Shown here one piece after another: positions 1 to 12,104 of a DNA stretch of 64,000 bases (the first letter of the stretch is position 1; each line of letters begins with the position of its first letter). A program made the position numbers and the translations under genes. A model generated the notes under the pieces. The model did not search any database. It had not been told where the DNA came from and worked only from the letters and a program-made list of their open reading frames with translations. Origin of the DNA: Emmonsiellopsis sp. PD_33 (taxonomy: Eukaryota; Ascomycota; Eurotiomycetes; Onygenales; Ajellomycetaceae); assembly GCA_032988165.1 (NCBI GenBank), contig JANTQF010000132.1:25056-89055 (forward strand), in the 5' to 3' direction.

Positions 1-3000
1 ATATTAGGCCAGTAGAAATCTCAGGATAAAATTCAGTAGAGCACTTTATGGCCTGAGTAATCAGTCATCAGAGAATTATGAGTTTCTTGCATGATTTGGG
101 TGCACAATGATTCTGAATCAGGAACTCACTGCCTCTTCTAGAAGTATAGTTGAGAGTCAGGGTCTACAGAGCATTTAGTGATATCAATATGGGCTTGAAG
201 TTCAGGCAGAAAATAACAAGCTTTATCTCAAATAACCTAGGTCATCATTTGAAGGCATTCATCAGAGGCAGCAGTAGTGTTCCAGAGTCCCTAGAGCAGG
301 AATGAGATAGTCATAATTAGCAGGATGACAGGTGAGGCACATATTACTTCATGTAGTGTTACTTTAGATTCTTTGAGAATCTGCAGATCTAGTAGTCTCT
401 ATTTGTAGTTTACTCAGTAAGTATTAGAGTCTTCAGAAGGTATATTCTATTCACATCAGAAGAGAGTATCAGCTATGAAGTTCTCTGTGCTAGAATAATA
501 ATGAATTATGAAATGGAAGTAGCTGAGGAATTTAGCTCAGTACATTTAGTATTCAGAGAGTTTATAGATCATTATGAAATATTAGAGATTCTTATGATCT
601 GTGATGATTTCAAAATCTTTCATGCTGCAGAGTTTGGAGTCCCATTTTTCTAGACATTAAATGATGATAAGAAGTTCCTTGTCATAAATCTTATAGTTGG
701 CTTTAGCAGGGCTGAGCTTCTTGAATATAAATGTGCAGGGTTATAGGATGCCTTTATTGTCCCATTGCATGAGAGCACTATCTATAATATAACCAGAAGA
801 GTCTGTTTCAACTATCATTGAGTAGTCAGGGTCAAATGCAATAAGCATCAGGGTAGAGATGAACATCTATTTAAGGTGTGCAAATACTTTATCTGTCTTC
901 TTAGATCATAGAAACTGCTGGTCTTTACATGTGAGATCAGTCAGTAGTTGAATGATATCAGAAAAATTCTGAATGAAGTATTAATAAAAATTCATAAATC
1001 CTAGGAAGCCTCACATATCTTTTATGATTATAGGGGCCTCCCATTCAAGAATAGCAGTAATCTTCTTGGGGTTCATATGGACTTTCTTTCCTACCTCTAT
1101 GATGAAGCCAAGGTAGGTCATCTCTTGGACTTTAAAGATAGATTTGTTAATGTCAATCAGGAGACCATATTTGCAGAGGCAGGTGAGGACTTTTTGAACA
1201 TACTCTTAATGTTGCTTGCAGAATCTGTTGGTGAAGATGAGGATGTCATTAAAATAAGTAGAAGTAAATTCATCTAAATAGTCTTATAAGGCCTAGTTGA
1301 TGTATTTCTGGAAGGTGTTCAGAGCATTCATAAGGCTAAAGAGGGTGACTATCCATTCAAATAGATTATATCTCATGCAAAAGGTAGTTAGCTATTCATT
1401 TTCCTCTGCAATTTAGATCTTATAGAACACAGAAATGACATCCAGCTTTATGAATTACTTAGCTCAGTCAATCCATTCAAGAGTCTTATTAATTAATGAT
1501 AGTAGATAATAATCTTTTCAGATGAGGCAGTTGAGGCTCTAATAATCAACACAGAACTGAAGGCCTCTACCTGACTTCTTCACAAAGAGTATGGGTGTGC
1601 CTGCAGGCAAATTATTAACTCAGATGAAACTCTTATTTAGAAGGTCATTAAGGGTCTTGCAGAGCACAAGTAGTTCATCATGCAATATGTTGTATAGTAG
1701 TCTCTAGGATAGCTGAGAGTCTTTACTATCTGTCTTCTCAAGTTTGATATGGTAGTTATACACACTGTGGAACAGTAAGAGCTTCTTAGTGGCTTTATAG
1801 TTAAAAACATTGAGGAATTTGTGATAGTGCAGAGGAAGGACTGTTGCAGGGTCAGTCTTCAGCTTCTTAGAGAGCTGCAAGAGGGCCTTCTCTATGTCAG
1901 CTATACTAGCAGTGAAGATTTCAATGAGAGGTCAGGATTTGAATTTCCAATTACAGCTTCAGAGGAGGTCATAGGTATTAGTAGAGATTTAGTGAAGGTC
2001 AGTAGTCTTATGAACATCTTTTTCAGAGATATAGATACCTCCAGAGAATATAACACATCAGTTATGAGCATCAATAAGGGCTTGATGTTCAGATAGCTAT
2101 GATAGGTCTAGCATGAAGTCATACAGGAGATTCTCAATCTCATATGTATAAATGTTTTCTTGAAGAAATTCACCAATATTAATATTAAGTTTCACCATAT
2201 TTTATATGAAGCTGCCTGTGTCACCATTGACACCTTCAATCTTTTGGGGGTTAATCAGAATATGCAGGAGGTTATAATAGTTAATCATGTGAGAGTAAAT
2301 CATTAAATAGTAACAGCAACCACTATTTATCATAGCATTCATATTAAAAGAATAATTAACTACAATAAGTACAAGAATCATCAGAACAGTTATTTTCTTC
2401 TCAAAGGTCTTCCTATCTAACTCCAGAAGCTTCCACTTATGATTTCATATAAAAGCTAGTCTTTTCTCAAGTCTGACTTAGCATCTTTAAAGTCTTCCTC
2501 CTCTTTAAGCTTGATTTATATGTTTGTAAACCATATAGATAGTTTCAGAGGAATATGAGTTCTACAGCAGTCAGCAGCTCTGTGCCCAGGTTTGTTACAG
2601 TTAATGCAGACATCTCAGGCACAGTAGTTAATAATAGTGGTAGTAGTCATATTCAGAACATGAAATGCATTCACACAAGTAGGCTCTGTAGGCATCCAGT
2701 CCATAGCATTTGGGTTCTTTGGTAGAGAGGTCTTGGGGAAGGCCTCCCCAGAGGTGGTAGAGATACTATCATGGATTTAGCCCTGAATGGCCTTAATCTC
2801 AGATAGGTTGTTCTCTATGCCATAGAGCTTCATATAATATTTGAGGTATATAGGGGGTTCAACAGAGGTGACAGTCTGCTACAGGAGTTTGAACTTAATG
2901 GCCTTTTTGAGTAGGGCCTTCTTGACAGTGTCATCCCACAGCTGGCTGCTAGCTTTCAGGATCTTCTGATTAAATCTCAGAAGAAAGGTGGAGAGTGGAT

Positions 3001-4059
3001 CAGTTTTCTGATGAATACTGTGCAGCTAGGTTAGAGCCTTCTGAGCCACTGAAGGGTTAGAGAAAAGAATGTTGAGCTGATTGAGAATGATATTAAGAGT
3101 CATAAAAATGAGTTTGATATTAACCTTCATCTAAGGGTAGAATCAGGTGATGGCAGTGTCAGAGAGTTAGGTATAGATGTATCAGGCCTGATCAGTAGGA
3201 GATCTAATTGCAAGGCTATCCAAAGTGATTTTAGCCTCCATACTGAGGTGCCAGGCAGGATATTTAGAGACTTGTTTGCCCATGAATTTCTCAAGGGTGG
3301 CAAGCCTTTCTTTTGAGTGTCTTGGGAAGTCCTCAAAAGGAGCAATTAGGTGAGTAGGAGTCAGGATAGGAGCTGAAGTCAGTGTGGGCATACAATTTTA
3401 TTTAGCAATGAGGTTAATCTTGTTCACAAGCTATTAAATGAAGTTTCAGAATTCAGCATTAGAGCTCTGAGAAAGAGTGCTGTCTTCATGCAGAGAGTTC
3501 ATGTTCATAATGGATTCAAAAGATTATTTGGATTTGGAGAGTTTAAAGGATTCAGAAAGTTTAGAGGATTCAGAAAGTTCAGAGGAAAATCTTATGAGAT
3601 ATTAATATGAATTATCAGGGCTTTAGAGCCTTTCACTGACATGTTGTCCAGCAGAGCTGAGCTGAGCAAGTTGTATTTCAGATTTCAGAAGAGTTTACTA
3701 TACATGTGGGTTATATTTGGAAGAATCTGCTATACATGCAAATCATGTTTGGAGGGTGAATATAATAAGGATCTCTAAGAAGAGATCAAGCAAGTGATTA
3801 CAAAATGTAACAGGCATGCTCTGATAAGCAGATTGTGCAAGCTATACACTAGAATCAAGATTATAATTACTAGAGAAAGAAAGGAAAAAGGAAAAGGAAT
3901 CACAAGATTATGTGATATAAATAGAAGGGAATTATGTGAGATCAGAGCAGATAAACATTCATATAAAGGCCCAGTTGGAGGCATCTGATTGGGCAGTCAG
4001 AGATCAGGCAAAGTTTGGGTGAGCTACAGATATAGGGTATAAGGGTGTAGCCCTTCACA
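1..4059 (-). mobile_element. Gypsy-1 copy A: Ty3/Gypsy LTR retrotransposon, truncated by the window edge, decayed
   Basis: The minus strand reads as Gag-Pol of a Ty3/Gypsy element, entering from the LTR at 3806-4059 and running off the left edge inside pol. Gag lies around 2,450-3,600 and carries a CX2CX4HX4C zinc knuckle (2567-2608, CINCNKPGHRAADC). Reverse transcriptase lies around 1,000-1,700 and RNase H below about 900, where VETDSSGY and NYKIYDKELL resemble family motifs. Many in-frame TAG, TAA and TGA codons interrupt the frame, and the RT motif expected as YLDD reads YFND (1245-1256). The copy is colinear with two copies further right (27455-40444 and 42589-48164). No CpG was seen. The element is inactive. 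Its left LTR and target duplication lie outside the window. Confidence 0.9.
3806..4059 (-). repeat. Gypsy-1 LTR A (5' LTR of copy A)
   Basis: This 254-bp repeat occurs five times in the window (also 27455, 40192, 42589 and 47911). On the plus strand it runs TGTAACAGG...CCCTTCACA, so on the coding minus strand it begins TGTGAAGGG and ends with CA, as expected for an LTR. It sits immediately upstream (on the minus strand) of the gag-like sequence, so it is the 5' LTR. Confidence 0.9.
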
Positions 4060-7000
4060 ATTATCATGATAAATTTACTGATAATACTTTATTAATTTCA
4101 CACACAGAATTCTACTATAATTTATTTAAAATTACCTCTTTCTATATTTACCTACTCACACTTGCATATCTACCTTCATGCCATAAGATGTAGAGTCACC
4201 ATGGCACCCCACAGTAATAAAGATGATAGTAAAGATAGAGTTAAGAAGACTAAAGATAAAAAGATCTTTATATTTAAGATCATAAAGTAATATAAACCTA
4301 TTAGTATATCTCTTATATTAGTAAAAATCCCCAGAAAAAGATATTAAACACTCTAAACAGCTACTAACTCCTCAGTCAGCACAATAAACCTTGCAAACCT
4401 TAATATTAGTGATAGCTCCCCTGTGGGCAGGGCTAGCAACACAAAAGGGAAAGAAAGAATAATAAATAAGGAGGCAGATAAGAAGCAAATGAAATAAACA
4501 CTTAAGATATTAGATTATTTAAACTGGGAAATAAATATACTCATTATAGATATAAAATATCATAGATTCTCTATCATAATTATTAATATAATATTAGTCT
4601 TAGCTCTGCAAATCATCATCACTAGCCTGAAAGACTAGAGACATAGTTAAACATTTCATAATAACAGACTAGTCTTCTAATAGAAAGATCATGAAGCAAG
4701 ATAGACTAAGAAAGAGAATATAACTCTAGTATCTTTCATTATCAGAAATTCTTTATGATTTTTAATCCTAAAAATATGAGTAAACTTAGGAAAAGGCTGA
4801 AACTTTCAGAGCTCTGAGCTAAAAAAGCTCCTATTAAAGCCATAAGTAAAACACCTAAAGATCAAAATTGGAATGACAATTAATAAAATTAAAGGCAAAT
4901 AAATTAAAGATAATAAGATAAGTAATATAAAAGTAGTTAATAATTCAAATGAATCTATCTTCCTTAGAAATACCTCCTATAATTCTAATTATAAGGTATG
5001 TAATTTCCTTGGAAAATATCTTAGTAAGAGTAAGATTAAATATAATAATACATATACAATCAGAAAAGTACATCAGGAAGCCACATTGAATATATAAAGT
5101 AGATATAAGATAGATAAGTATATTGCAGATAAGGAGTAATATATTTACCTATAGAATTGAAGAGTCACAGTGTAAAACTAGGAAATCAATATTTTACTAA
5201 ATAAATGGAAATGTTAGAATATCATAATCTTCCTACCAGGCATTACAGAGTAAGATGTTATGAACACTATAAATAACCTCTACTGTTAGAATCATTAGAA
5301 GTAAATTAAGTAGACTTAATTCTTTCATATTAGACATCCTCCCATGACATACATCTCAGCTCAGAGACTTAATCATATAGAGGCTAAGATTCTTAAATAC
5401 CTATAAAATGATGATCAGGTTATAACTAATAGATTAATAAACACTCTAGAGATTACTAATGATAAAGGACATATTAGTAATAATAACTCTATTAGTATTA
5501 GTATTTCTTTAGATAATTATTAGGCTCACAATGAGACTCTATCCCTACAACTAAAGAACTACAAAAATATTAAGGAAACTCTAATAGTTGTCATGCAGTC
5601 CTCCATACTATATATTGCCAAGGAAAGTAAGAAAGTAATTCAATGTGTTATAACTCTATATAATATAAAATTACAGGCAGCACACAACACAGTAAATAAC
5701 TAGAAATCTATAGGTACTCTAGTATACAACAATATGATCATCATGAGCAATCAGAAACTATACTATATAGCTAGAGATATTATAGAATAATAGTAGAAGC
5801 AACTTAGCAATCTCACAGAGAATATATATATAACTAGAACCTCTAATGCCACTAATAAAGATACATACATACAAGAAGATACTATTAAACACATCATGAA
5901 GATACACTAGCTGAAGCAACATAAGGCACAGGTTATAATTAAAATATTACATACATTTAGTACTTTATTTTATAATATATTTATTATGATAGACAGCCAA
6001 CTATGAAGAGCCCTACAGAAACTTAATGACTCTAATGATGTCTTTAAGCCTCAGAATCAACACTCTGAATAGAAAAAGCCTAGTAATAAAACTAATATAA
6101 ATGATAAAATTAGTTAGCTCAGCCCTCCTTCCATACAGAAAATATCACAGCTTTACCCTCTTAAAGCTGAACAAGCAGTTAAAGCAATTATCATATTATA
6201 TAATATTTAGCTTAATAAAGTTATGAATCTTATCTAGAAATAGAGCAACCTAGATATCTCATATAAATACATTATAGCTATAGATGTCAACATCAGATAG
6301 AAAGTGATCAAAAATCTGATCAGCTACTAGAAAGTAACATAGACATAGTATGTGAAGACACTAGAGATTCTTAATACTAATAAAGACTACAGACAAGCAG
6401 CACAGTGCATTACTCAACTATGTAATGTCAGTAAGAAAGAAGTAAATACCCTAGTAAGTTACTAGAATGAAAAAGAGGTTGCATTCTATATGATCAAAAA
6501 AATAATAATATAGTAAATCAGATAGAAGATTAAGTGGTTACAGAAATTAATAATGACATCAGAAAAACTTTCAGATGTATCAGATAATTTTAAGGTAGCA
6601 CTATACTTAATGTATCTATATAACACTGAACCTGTAGATACTATAGTAATACTAAATAAATAGTCTAGTATAGAGATGTAATATAATGATATATGAGGCC
6701 TATCTAATAAAGAATTGCATATAGTTATTAATGAACTTACTAGGCACATAGTACACCTATAATTACTCAATCAAGTTTGTATAAATCCTATTTACTAGCC
6801 TCAAAACTCTCAACATAGCTCTCTGAAAGAATGCCATACTTATCTACACCCATGCTATATAATGGCTCATTAAACTACTCAGTATCAAAAAAGAGGAAGT
6901 AAAGGAGATTCTTGTAGTTGCCAAGGAATATGAAATACTCTACTACAAGATGTGCTATATAGATGAAGACTACCTTAAAGAGAACCTAGAAGGATTTATT

Positions 7001-7140
7001 ATAGAGAAGGAATAGCTATAATCACAGCTGATACCATAGACATCTTCTAGTCTTTATACTCTATAATGACTCAGCTATACAGTGTGCAGACCACTGTGGA
7101 GAATCCTGGGACTAAAATAGGAAGTAATGTTTTTCTTTTT
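4060..7140 (+). pseudogene. Long decayed reading frame of unknown family (transposon-associated?)
   Basis: From ATG at 4201 one plus-strand frame can be followed for roughly 2.6 kb (to about 6,830) if TAG, TAA and TGA codons are treated as mutated Gln, Arg or Trp codons. It starts MAPHSNKDDSKDRVKKTKDK, a highly charged, Lys/Asp/Ser-rich start. Later parts look like soluble helical protein, for example SKKEVNTLVSY around 6,430 and TRRHIVHL-like text near 6,740. A further open stretch at 6,880-7,020 reads ILVVAKEYEILYYKMCY. I found no reverse transcriptase, integrase, helicase or transposase motif. It lies between Gypsy-1 LTR A and a Fot1/pogo relic and shares their CpG-free composition. It could be the gag-like or first ORF of an unrecognised element, or a host gene trapped in the block. 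Family unknown. Confidence 0.4.
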
Positions 7141-7399
7141 TCACTTAATGTATTATTTACTATTATATTATACTTTATAAGACTTTATCTTTTATTTCAT
7201 TTGTTTGCTCTACAATTCTATATGTAACTACTACAATGAGAGCATTATATGCCTTTCTGAAAGAGGCCACTTATTACATATGCATACTTCACACTATGAA
7301 ATATCCATGGTGCTTAGTCACCTACATAGCTTAGTCAGGCCCTGTGATATAAATAGCTATAGATAGCTTAGAAATGTAGAGAAATCAACCTTATTCTAT

Positions 7400-9300
7400 G
7401 TAATATTTTCATCTCAAGTTTTCCTAATTATAAAAGTACTGGGTCAAAAGATTCATTAAATATTACTCTGAATTCAATATATACAGGCAAAAAATGATAG
7501 ACATGCAATGGAAGCAGGCTTATAAGCTATTTTTTATACTTGATTAATTTAATCACTTTAAGGTGACTGTGAATAAGTATGGGATCTAGGTGTGTAATAT
7601 CTATAACTTCAATAAGACTAGATTCTATATAGAAATAGGGCAAGATTAATGGATTGTCACCTGAGATATATAAAGAACTATGTATGTTGAAAGTTCAAAT
7701 AATAGGAAAAATCTTAGTATTATAAAGGTAGTCTCTGCAGATAGCTTCATCATTCCATCTTTATATATCCTTACTATAAAGCTAGTATAATAGTACTACA
7801 CTGATAATATCAAATAATTCATAAAGGTTATAACCTCAGAAACTAGTTATAATAATAATAGAATTACTTTTTAATGAATTTAATACTTCCATAAGTACAC
7901 TAAATTCTATACTAAGGGTACTTACTATCTATTACTACTGGATGAATTCAACTCTCATTATATATATAAATTCATAGAATATTATAAAAAACAATAGATT
8001 ATTCTCTTCTATCTCATCTCTCATATGAGTTATTTGCTGTAATCATTAGATATTGGTGTTTTTCAGGCCTACAAGTATTATTATTTGCAAGCTGTAGAGG
8101 AAGCTATTTAATGTAGCTATAAGAAATTTATAAAGGTTAAATTTCTTAATATAATTACCTCTATATGGAAGGTAACATTTAAGATAGAGATAATTAAATA
8201 AGGTTAGAAGTTAACTAGCCTCATAATTAGACTGGCTGCTGGGACCATGAATTTTCATGCATGTTTAGTTTAGTTTGGTTTGGTTTTAGTCACACATGAG
8301 TGACTAAAACATGATTTTAAATTTTAAAACAGGTAAAATGACCAACCTTTTTAATTTAAAATGGGACCAAATATGACTAGGATTATTCCATGATACTTTC
8401 ATGTCACTTCTTGGCATTTCTTGGCAAAAAACTACTATTTTTAGTATACTTTTTAGGGAATTTTCCTAGATTTCCAGGGTCAAAATTGGATTAAAAATTT
8501 CCTAGTTTTAAAAAGTCATTTAAAATACATTTTAACTTATTTAAAATATAAAATATTTTAGTTTATAATGGGACTAAACTACATGGTCCTGTTTGGTTTG
8601 ATTTGGTTTGATTTTATGCCTGTAGGACCAAATGGGACCATGCAGGAAAAGTAATAAAATATGTATGAAATGAGACTAATTATTAATGAAAAATGAGTAA
8701 CCAGGTAAGTATATATATATTTACCTGATCTCAGCAGCCAGTCTAGGGCCCTCATTTCATTCAATCTATCTATTATTCTTAATAAATTATATAAATATGA
8801 GATAATCCCTGTAAGCCCTCTAGCATTAATTTTCAACTTCATTATAGGGAAAACATTAAGAACTGTATAGTAGTTTGACCACTATAAATAGAAGCTTGTA
8901 GATTTTAAGGCTGATAATGAGGAATTAATGTACTATATATTACTTACTCAGAAGCTTATAAAGAATAGTATTATAATGATAAATATAGCTATCCTTCTAC
9001 AGTATGAACTATCTCAAACCTCTACTACTATAATTACTCATAAATGCTATAAAAGAGCTTTATAAAAGATAATCTATCATAAAGATATCATTTCTGCATC
9101 TAATATATATTATATGATGATAATTACCTAAAAACTGAATGATGAGAAGGCTTTAGAAAAAATGCAATCAAAATGAAATAAGATGATGAAGAAATTTAAG
9201 AGATATATCAGAGATTATGAAATTAATGTTAAAGCTACTAAATTTATTAGGAGATTATGGAATCTAATTACCTAGGCTATTATTAACTTGTATTTCTCAA
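7400..9300 (+). pseudogene. Fot1/pogo-type DDE transposase relic, split by a MITE
   Basis: The plus strand encodes a Tc1/mariner-superfamily (Fot1/pogo, DDE_1 fold) transposase with many stops. Readable landmarks are KYWVKRFIKYYSEFNIYRQK (about 7,437-7,496, matching the WVKRFIKR..ELK..YNRKY segment of the family), NKYGI then CNIYNFNKTRF (about 7,570-7,625, the first catalytic DETGF region with D and E changed), LLLLDEFNSH (about 7,930-7,955, second catalytic D in place) and SLDIGVFQAYKYYY (about 8,045-8,085, usually LLQPLDVGVF). The frame reaches LTSLI at 8,227, where the MITE at 8228-8745 interrupts it. C-terminal-like sequence, rich in Lys and Ile, resumes to about 9,300. The N-terminal helix-turn-helix region and terminal inverted repeats were not recognised. 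It is non-functional. Confidence 0.75.
8228..8745. mobile_element. 518-bp hAT-like MITE, copy 1
   Basis: The element begins TAGACTGGCTGCTGGGACCA and ends with the inverted complement, differing at one position of the 20-bp terminal repeat. An identical-length second copy lies at 28534-29051. I counted about 14 differences between them, all transitions. It has no coding capacity: the minus-strand ORF inside it is a chance frame. Internal hairpin-forming segments include TTTAGTCAC...GTGACTAAA near the left end. This copy interrupts the pogo transposase relic. Unlike copy 2 it shows no perfect 8-bp target duplication (left CTCATAAT, right GGGCCCTC), so the target has decayed or rearranged. Assignment to hAT rests on copy 2. 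Confidence 0.85.
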
Positions 9301-9645
9301 ATCTAACTTCATTGGTTGATAAATTAATTAAATGTTGCACCTGTTGAAGATTTTTATGTTAAGATGGCAGTTTTCATTGAGGTAGTAGATCCTCATATGT
9401 GAGGGTCTGTCCAAAGATGGAGGAAAAGCATAGCTGACATAAGCTTAAGGGCCTGGTTAGCAAAGAGAGCAGCCAAGATACCAGTTCAATTACAACAACC
9501 AATCAAAAAGGAGGTGGCTTCCCAGTTCCCACCTCGCTTAAATAATCTGGCCTGACCTCCAGCCTGGGGAACATCCAACCTTCAGCCTTCAACCTATCCC
9601 CCAACATAACATCATCTCCCTTTCCTAGCGCCCGTACCCTTCAAT
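9301..9645. other. Border from AT-rich block to gene block, APH-gene promoter
   Basis: AT-rich sequence without recognisable protein similarity grades into normal composition. No CpG was seen from position 1 until CG at 9535-9536, after which CpGs are frequent. The stretch holds the upstream region of the gene starting at 9646, including a CCAAT box at 9499-9503. Confidence 0.6.
9499..9503 (+). promoter_or_regulatory. CCAAT box upstream of the APH-like gene
   Basis: A CCAAT motif in the context AACCAATCAAAA lies 143 bp upstream of the ATG at 9646, a usual distance for the fungal CCAAT-binding complex. Function is inferred from position only. Confidence 0.35.
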
Positions 9646-10983
9646 ATGGACTGGGATAGTCTAGCAGAGAAGCACTCCCAAAAGCTGCTTGCTAGCTTTG
9701 TGAAGATACTGTTTCGAGAATCTCCAGCCCTACCCCTCAGACTCGCAGGCCACCATCATGCTGCACGGGCAACTGAAGTTTCAGAGTTTACCACTGGCGC
9801 CTACAACATCTGTTGTATTGTCACCTTTGAAGATGGATTCCGCGTGCTTGTTCGGTTTCCTATTCTGGGTCAAAGCAGATTTCGCTACGAAAAGACAAAT
9901 GATGAGCTCTTGATTATGGCCTTTCTTGCTCGATATACTAGCGTTCCAATCCCACGGGTAATTGGTGCTGGTAAATGGGGATGTGGTCCGTACATTGTCA
10001 CAACCGTCGTCGAAGGCACCTTGCTATCCAAGCGTCTTGGAGATCCAGCAATACGGTCGCCAAATTTGAATCCAAATGTCTCCAACACCGAACTAGAGCA
10101 AGCATACCGTGGGATGGCCCAGGTTATGCTGGAACTCTCCAAACCGACATTTCCAGCGATTGGAGCCTTGAAATGGGAGGCAGGGGACTGGAACGTGGCC
10201 AAAAGACCATTATCACTCAACATGAATGAGCTCGTACGCGTTGCAAACTGTCCTCCCAGTGTTTTTGCTCAACACAGTTTCCAAACTGCCTCTGAGTATT
10301 TCCAGGAACTTGCAACTCAACAGTTTCTACATCTCAAGTATCAGCGTAATGATGCTGTGAAGGATGAGCATGACTGCAGAAAAAAATACATCGCACGCTG
10401 TCTATTCCGGAGGATAGCCCAGCAGATCTCGGCAGAACCGGGTCCTTTCCATCTTTACTGTGATGATCTTCGCCCTTCGAATGTCTTGGTTTCTGGTCTT
10501 ACGGTTACTGGAGTTATTGACTGGGAATATACATATGTTGCCCCAGCTGAATTCACCTACACTGCACCATGGTGGCTCTTATTTGAAAGCCCAGAGGCTT
10601 GGGATCTAAACCGGTTCCTGGATCAGTACACCCCTTGCCTGCAACTCTTCTTACAGGCACTTCAAAGCTGCGAAGAAGAACAGCTTAAGAAGGGGGTTCT
10701 CAAGGAATCACAGTGTCTATCAGGTCGGATGAGGGACTCAATGGAGAATGGACTGTTTTGGTTCTGCCTTGCAGCAAGAAAAAGCTTTATGTTTGATGAA
10801 ATCTATTGGACATTCCTGCATGAGAGGTACTTTGGTCATATAGATTCTGTCAATGATCAGCTTTCTCTTCTCACGCAGGGTGAGCGGGATGAGCTGGATG
10901 GGTTTGTACGGATAAAAATGCAGCAGGCGAAAGAAGAGACCTTGGATGAACACCTAACATTCGACGAAGTTTTCGAGCTTTAA
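9646..10983 (+). CDS. APH-fold phosphotransferase family protein (aminoglycoside-phosphotransferase-like)
   Basis: Intronless frame of 445 residues. The kinase-like fold is shown by the catalytic loop HLYCDDLRPSNVL (residues 269-281; D274 as candidate catalytic base, N279 as metal ligand) and by GVIDWEYTY (289-297), the IDWE equivalent of the kinase DFG motif. The N-terminal lobe has GAYNICCIVTFEDGFRVLVR (51-70), with the glycine-rich turn and an Arg where the ATP-binding Lys often sits. This is the large fungal APH/choline-kinase-like family, most of whose members have unknown substrates. No signal peptide or membrane segment is visible. The chosen ATG gives a start in line with the family, and no upstream in-frame extension is apparent. 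The gene is the first one after the AT-rich block, about 110 bp from the first CpG, and converges on ATG2. Family assignment is firm, substrate unknown. Confidence 0.85.
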   Translation: MDWDSLAEKHSQKLLASFVKILFRESPALPLRLAGHHHAARATEVSEFTTGAYNICCIVTFEDGFRVLVRFPILGQSRFRYEKTNDELLIMAFLARYTSVPIPRVIGAGKWGCGPYIVTTVVEGTLLSKRLGDPAIRSPNLNPNVSNTELEQAYRGMAQVMLELSKPTFPAIGALKWEAGDWNVAKRPLSLNMNELVRVANCPPSVFAQHSFQTASEYFQELATQQFLHLKYQRNDAVKDEHDCRKKYIARCLFRRIAQQISAEPGPFHLYCDDLRPSNVLVSGLTVTGVIDWEYTYVAPAEFTYTAPWWLLFESPEAWDLNRFLDQYTPCLQLFLQALQSCEEEQLKKGVLKESQCLSGRMRDSMENGLFWFCLAARKSFMFDEIYWTFLHERYFGHIDSVNDQLSLLTQGERDELDGFVRIKMQQAKEETLDEHLTFDEVFEL

Positions 10984-12104
10984 TGGCTTGGATTGGTGGC
11001 TGTGTTAGGTCTAACGAGAAACAATCTCCACGTCTCTTACCTCGACTGTCATGCGCTACTGGTCTTGTGAAAACTTTGGCTGCCTAGGATATCCATCATG
11101 CTCCTGAATTTTCCCCTGTTTTTCTATTCTTTTGGTCCTTTTTTCCCCCTTTCCTTTTTCTTTCTTTCTTTCTTCTTTTTTTGTCGGTAACCGCAAGCAT
11201 AATACAATTTCGGTCCTATGTCAGCAACAACTACATGCTATTCTATTTCTTTTCTGGGGCGGGCCCGGAGGACATTCAAATCTAGATAACTTATTCTACA
11301 TGGATGACCATTGACAAAGACATTACGTTAAAGATCTACAGCTATTTACCATATTGATCATTATGTTGCTTCAAACGATACGTTTTTAATGATACTATTA
11401 ACAGAAACTGCGGAGATCGCGGGGGACATTGGAATACCGTGTTTGCCTAGGGGGGGGTGATCCAGGGCCGCAAAAGGGGTGGGGGTGGGCGTAAATTTAG
11501 TAGATATTCCTAAAAATGAGATAAGATTGGAAATGAGTCCAGCAAGCAGGATTTCCAAATAACCGGCATAAAAATCAAATCATGTAAAATTGATCTAAAC
11601 AATTTCTTAGGCAAGGAAAAACGTTTGACATATGAAAATGCGTCGCTATGTAACCGACCAAAAGATTAACACTGAAGATTAAAATAAAACGGAATCGTAA
11701 TCAGAATCAGACGTAGATACTATGAAAAAAGCGTGGCAATCTTGAATGTGGTATGCGGTCTTGATCTTGATGTCGTAACAGAAAACGGTGTCTTCGTCCA
11801 AAAACAAAAACAAAAAAAAAGCATCTCAAGACCGAACTCCATTTCGTGTAAAATAACCATTTCTTGGTCATGAATGCAAAAGCCCCAAATTTGCCCCAAA
11901 AATAGTATAGAGGGAATATGCAATCATAGGAGAAAGTCGATATGGAGGGGGTATGTCGCTGGGCGGATGAAGATGGGAGATAATGATTCTGAAAACAAGA
12001 ACAAAGGAATATAACGGAAAAAAAGCATACTCTTCGTTGAAATAACACGCCAAAAGTTAGACCATAAATTAGGAAAAGCCGCAAAAATGTTTGAACAGGT
12101 GGAG
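10984..12104. other. Convergent intergenic region, no gene seen
   Basis: This lies between the stop of the APH-like gene (+) and the stop of ATG2 (-). It contains a pyrimidine-rich tract around 11,110-11,185, a short G-run near 11,451 and AT-rich sequence likely to be the two 3' untranslated regions. Short frames on both strands lack protein-like features. Confidence 0.6.

Noticed and set aside
1077..1277. Plus-strand ORF MDFLSYLYDEAKVG and its twins at 37461-37661 and 45109-45375
   Set aside because: It repeats in all three Gypsy-1 copies but is antisense to the reverse transcriptase YLDD region, so it is a shadow kept open by the repeat, not a conserved gene.
8579..8842. Minus-strand 87-codon ORF
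   Set aside because: It overlaps the end of the MITE and pogo flank, is low complexity, and is not preserved in the second MITE copy.
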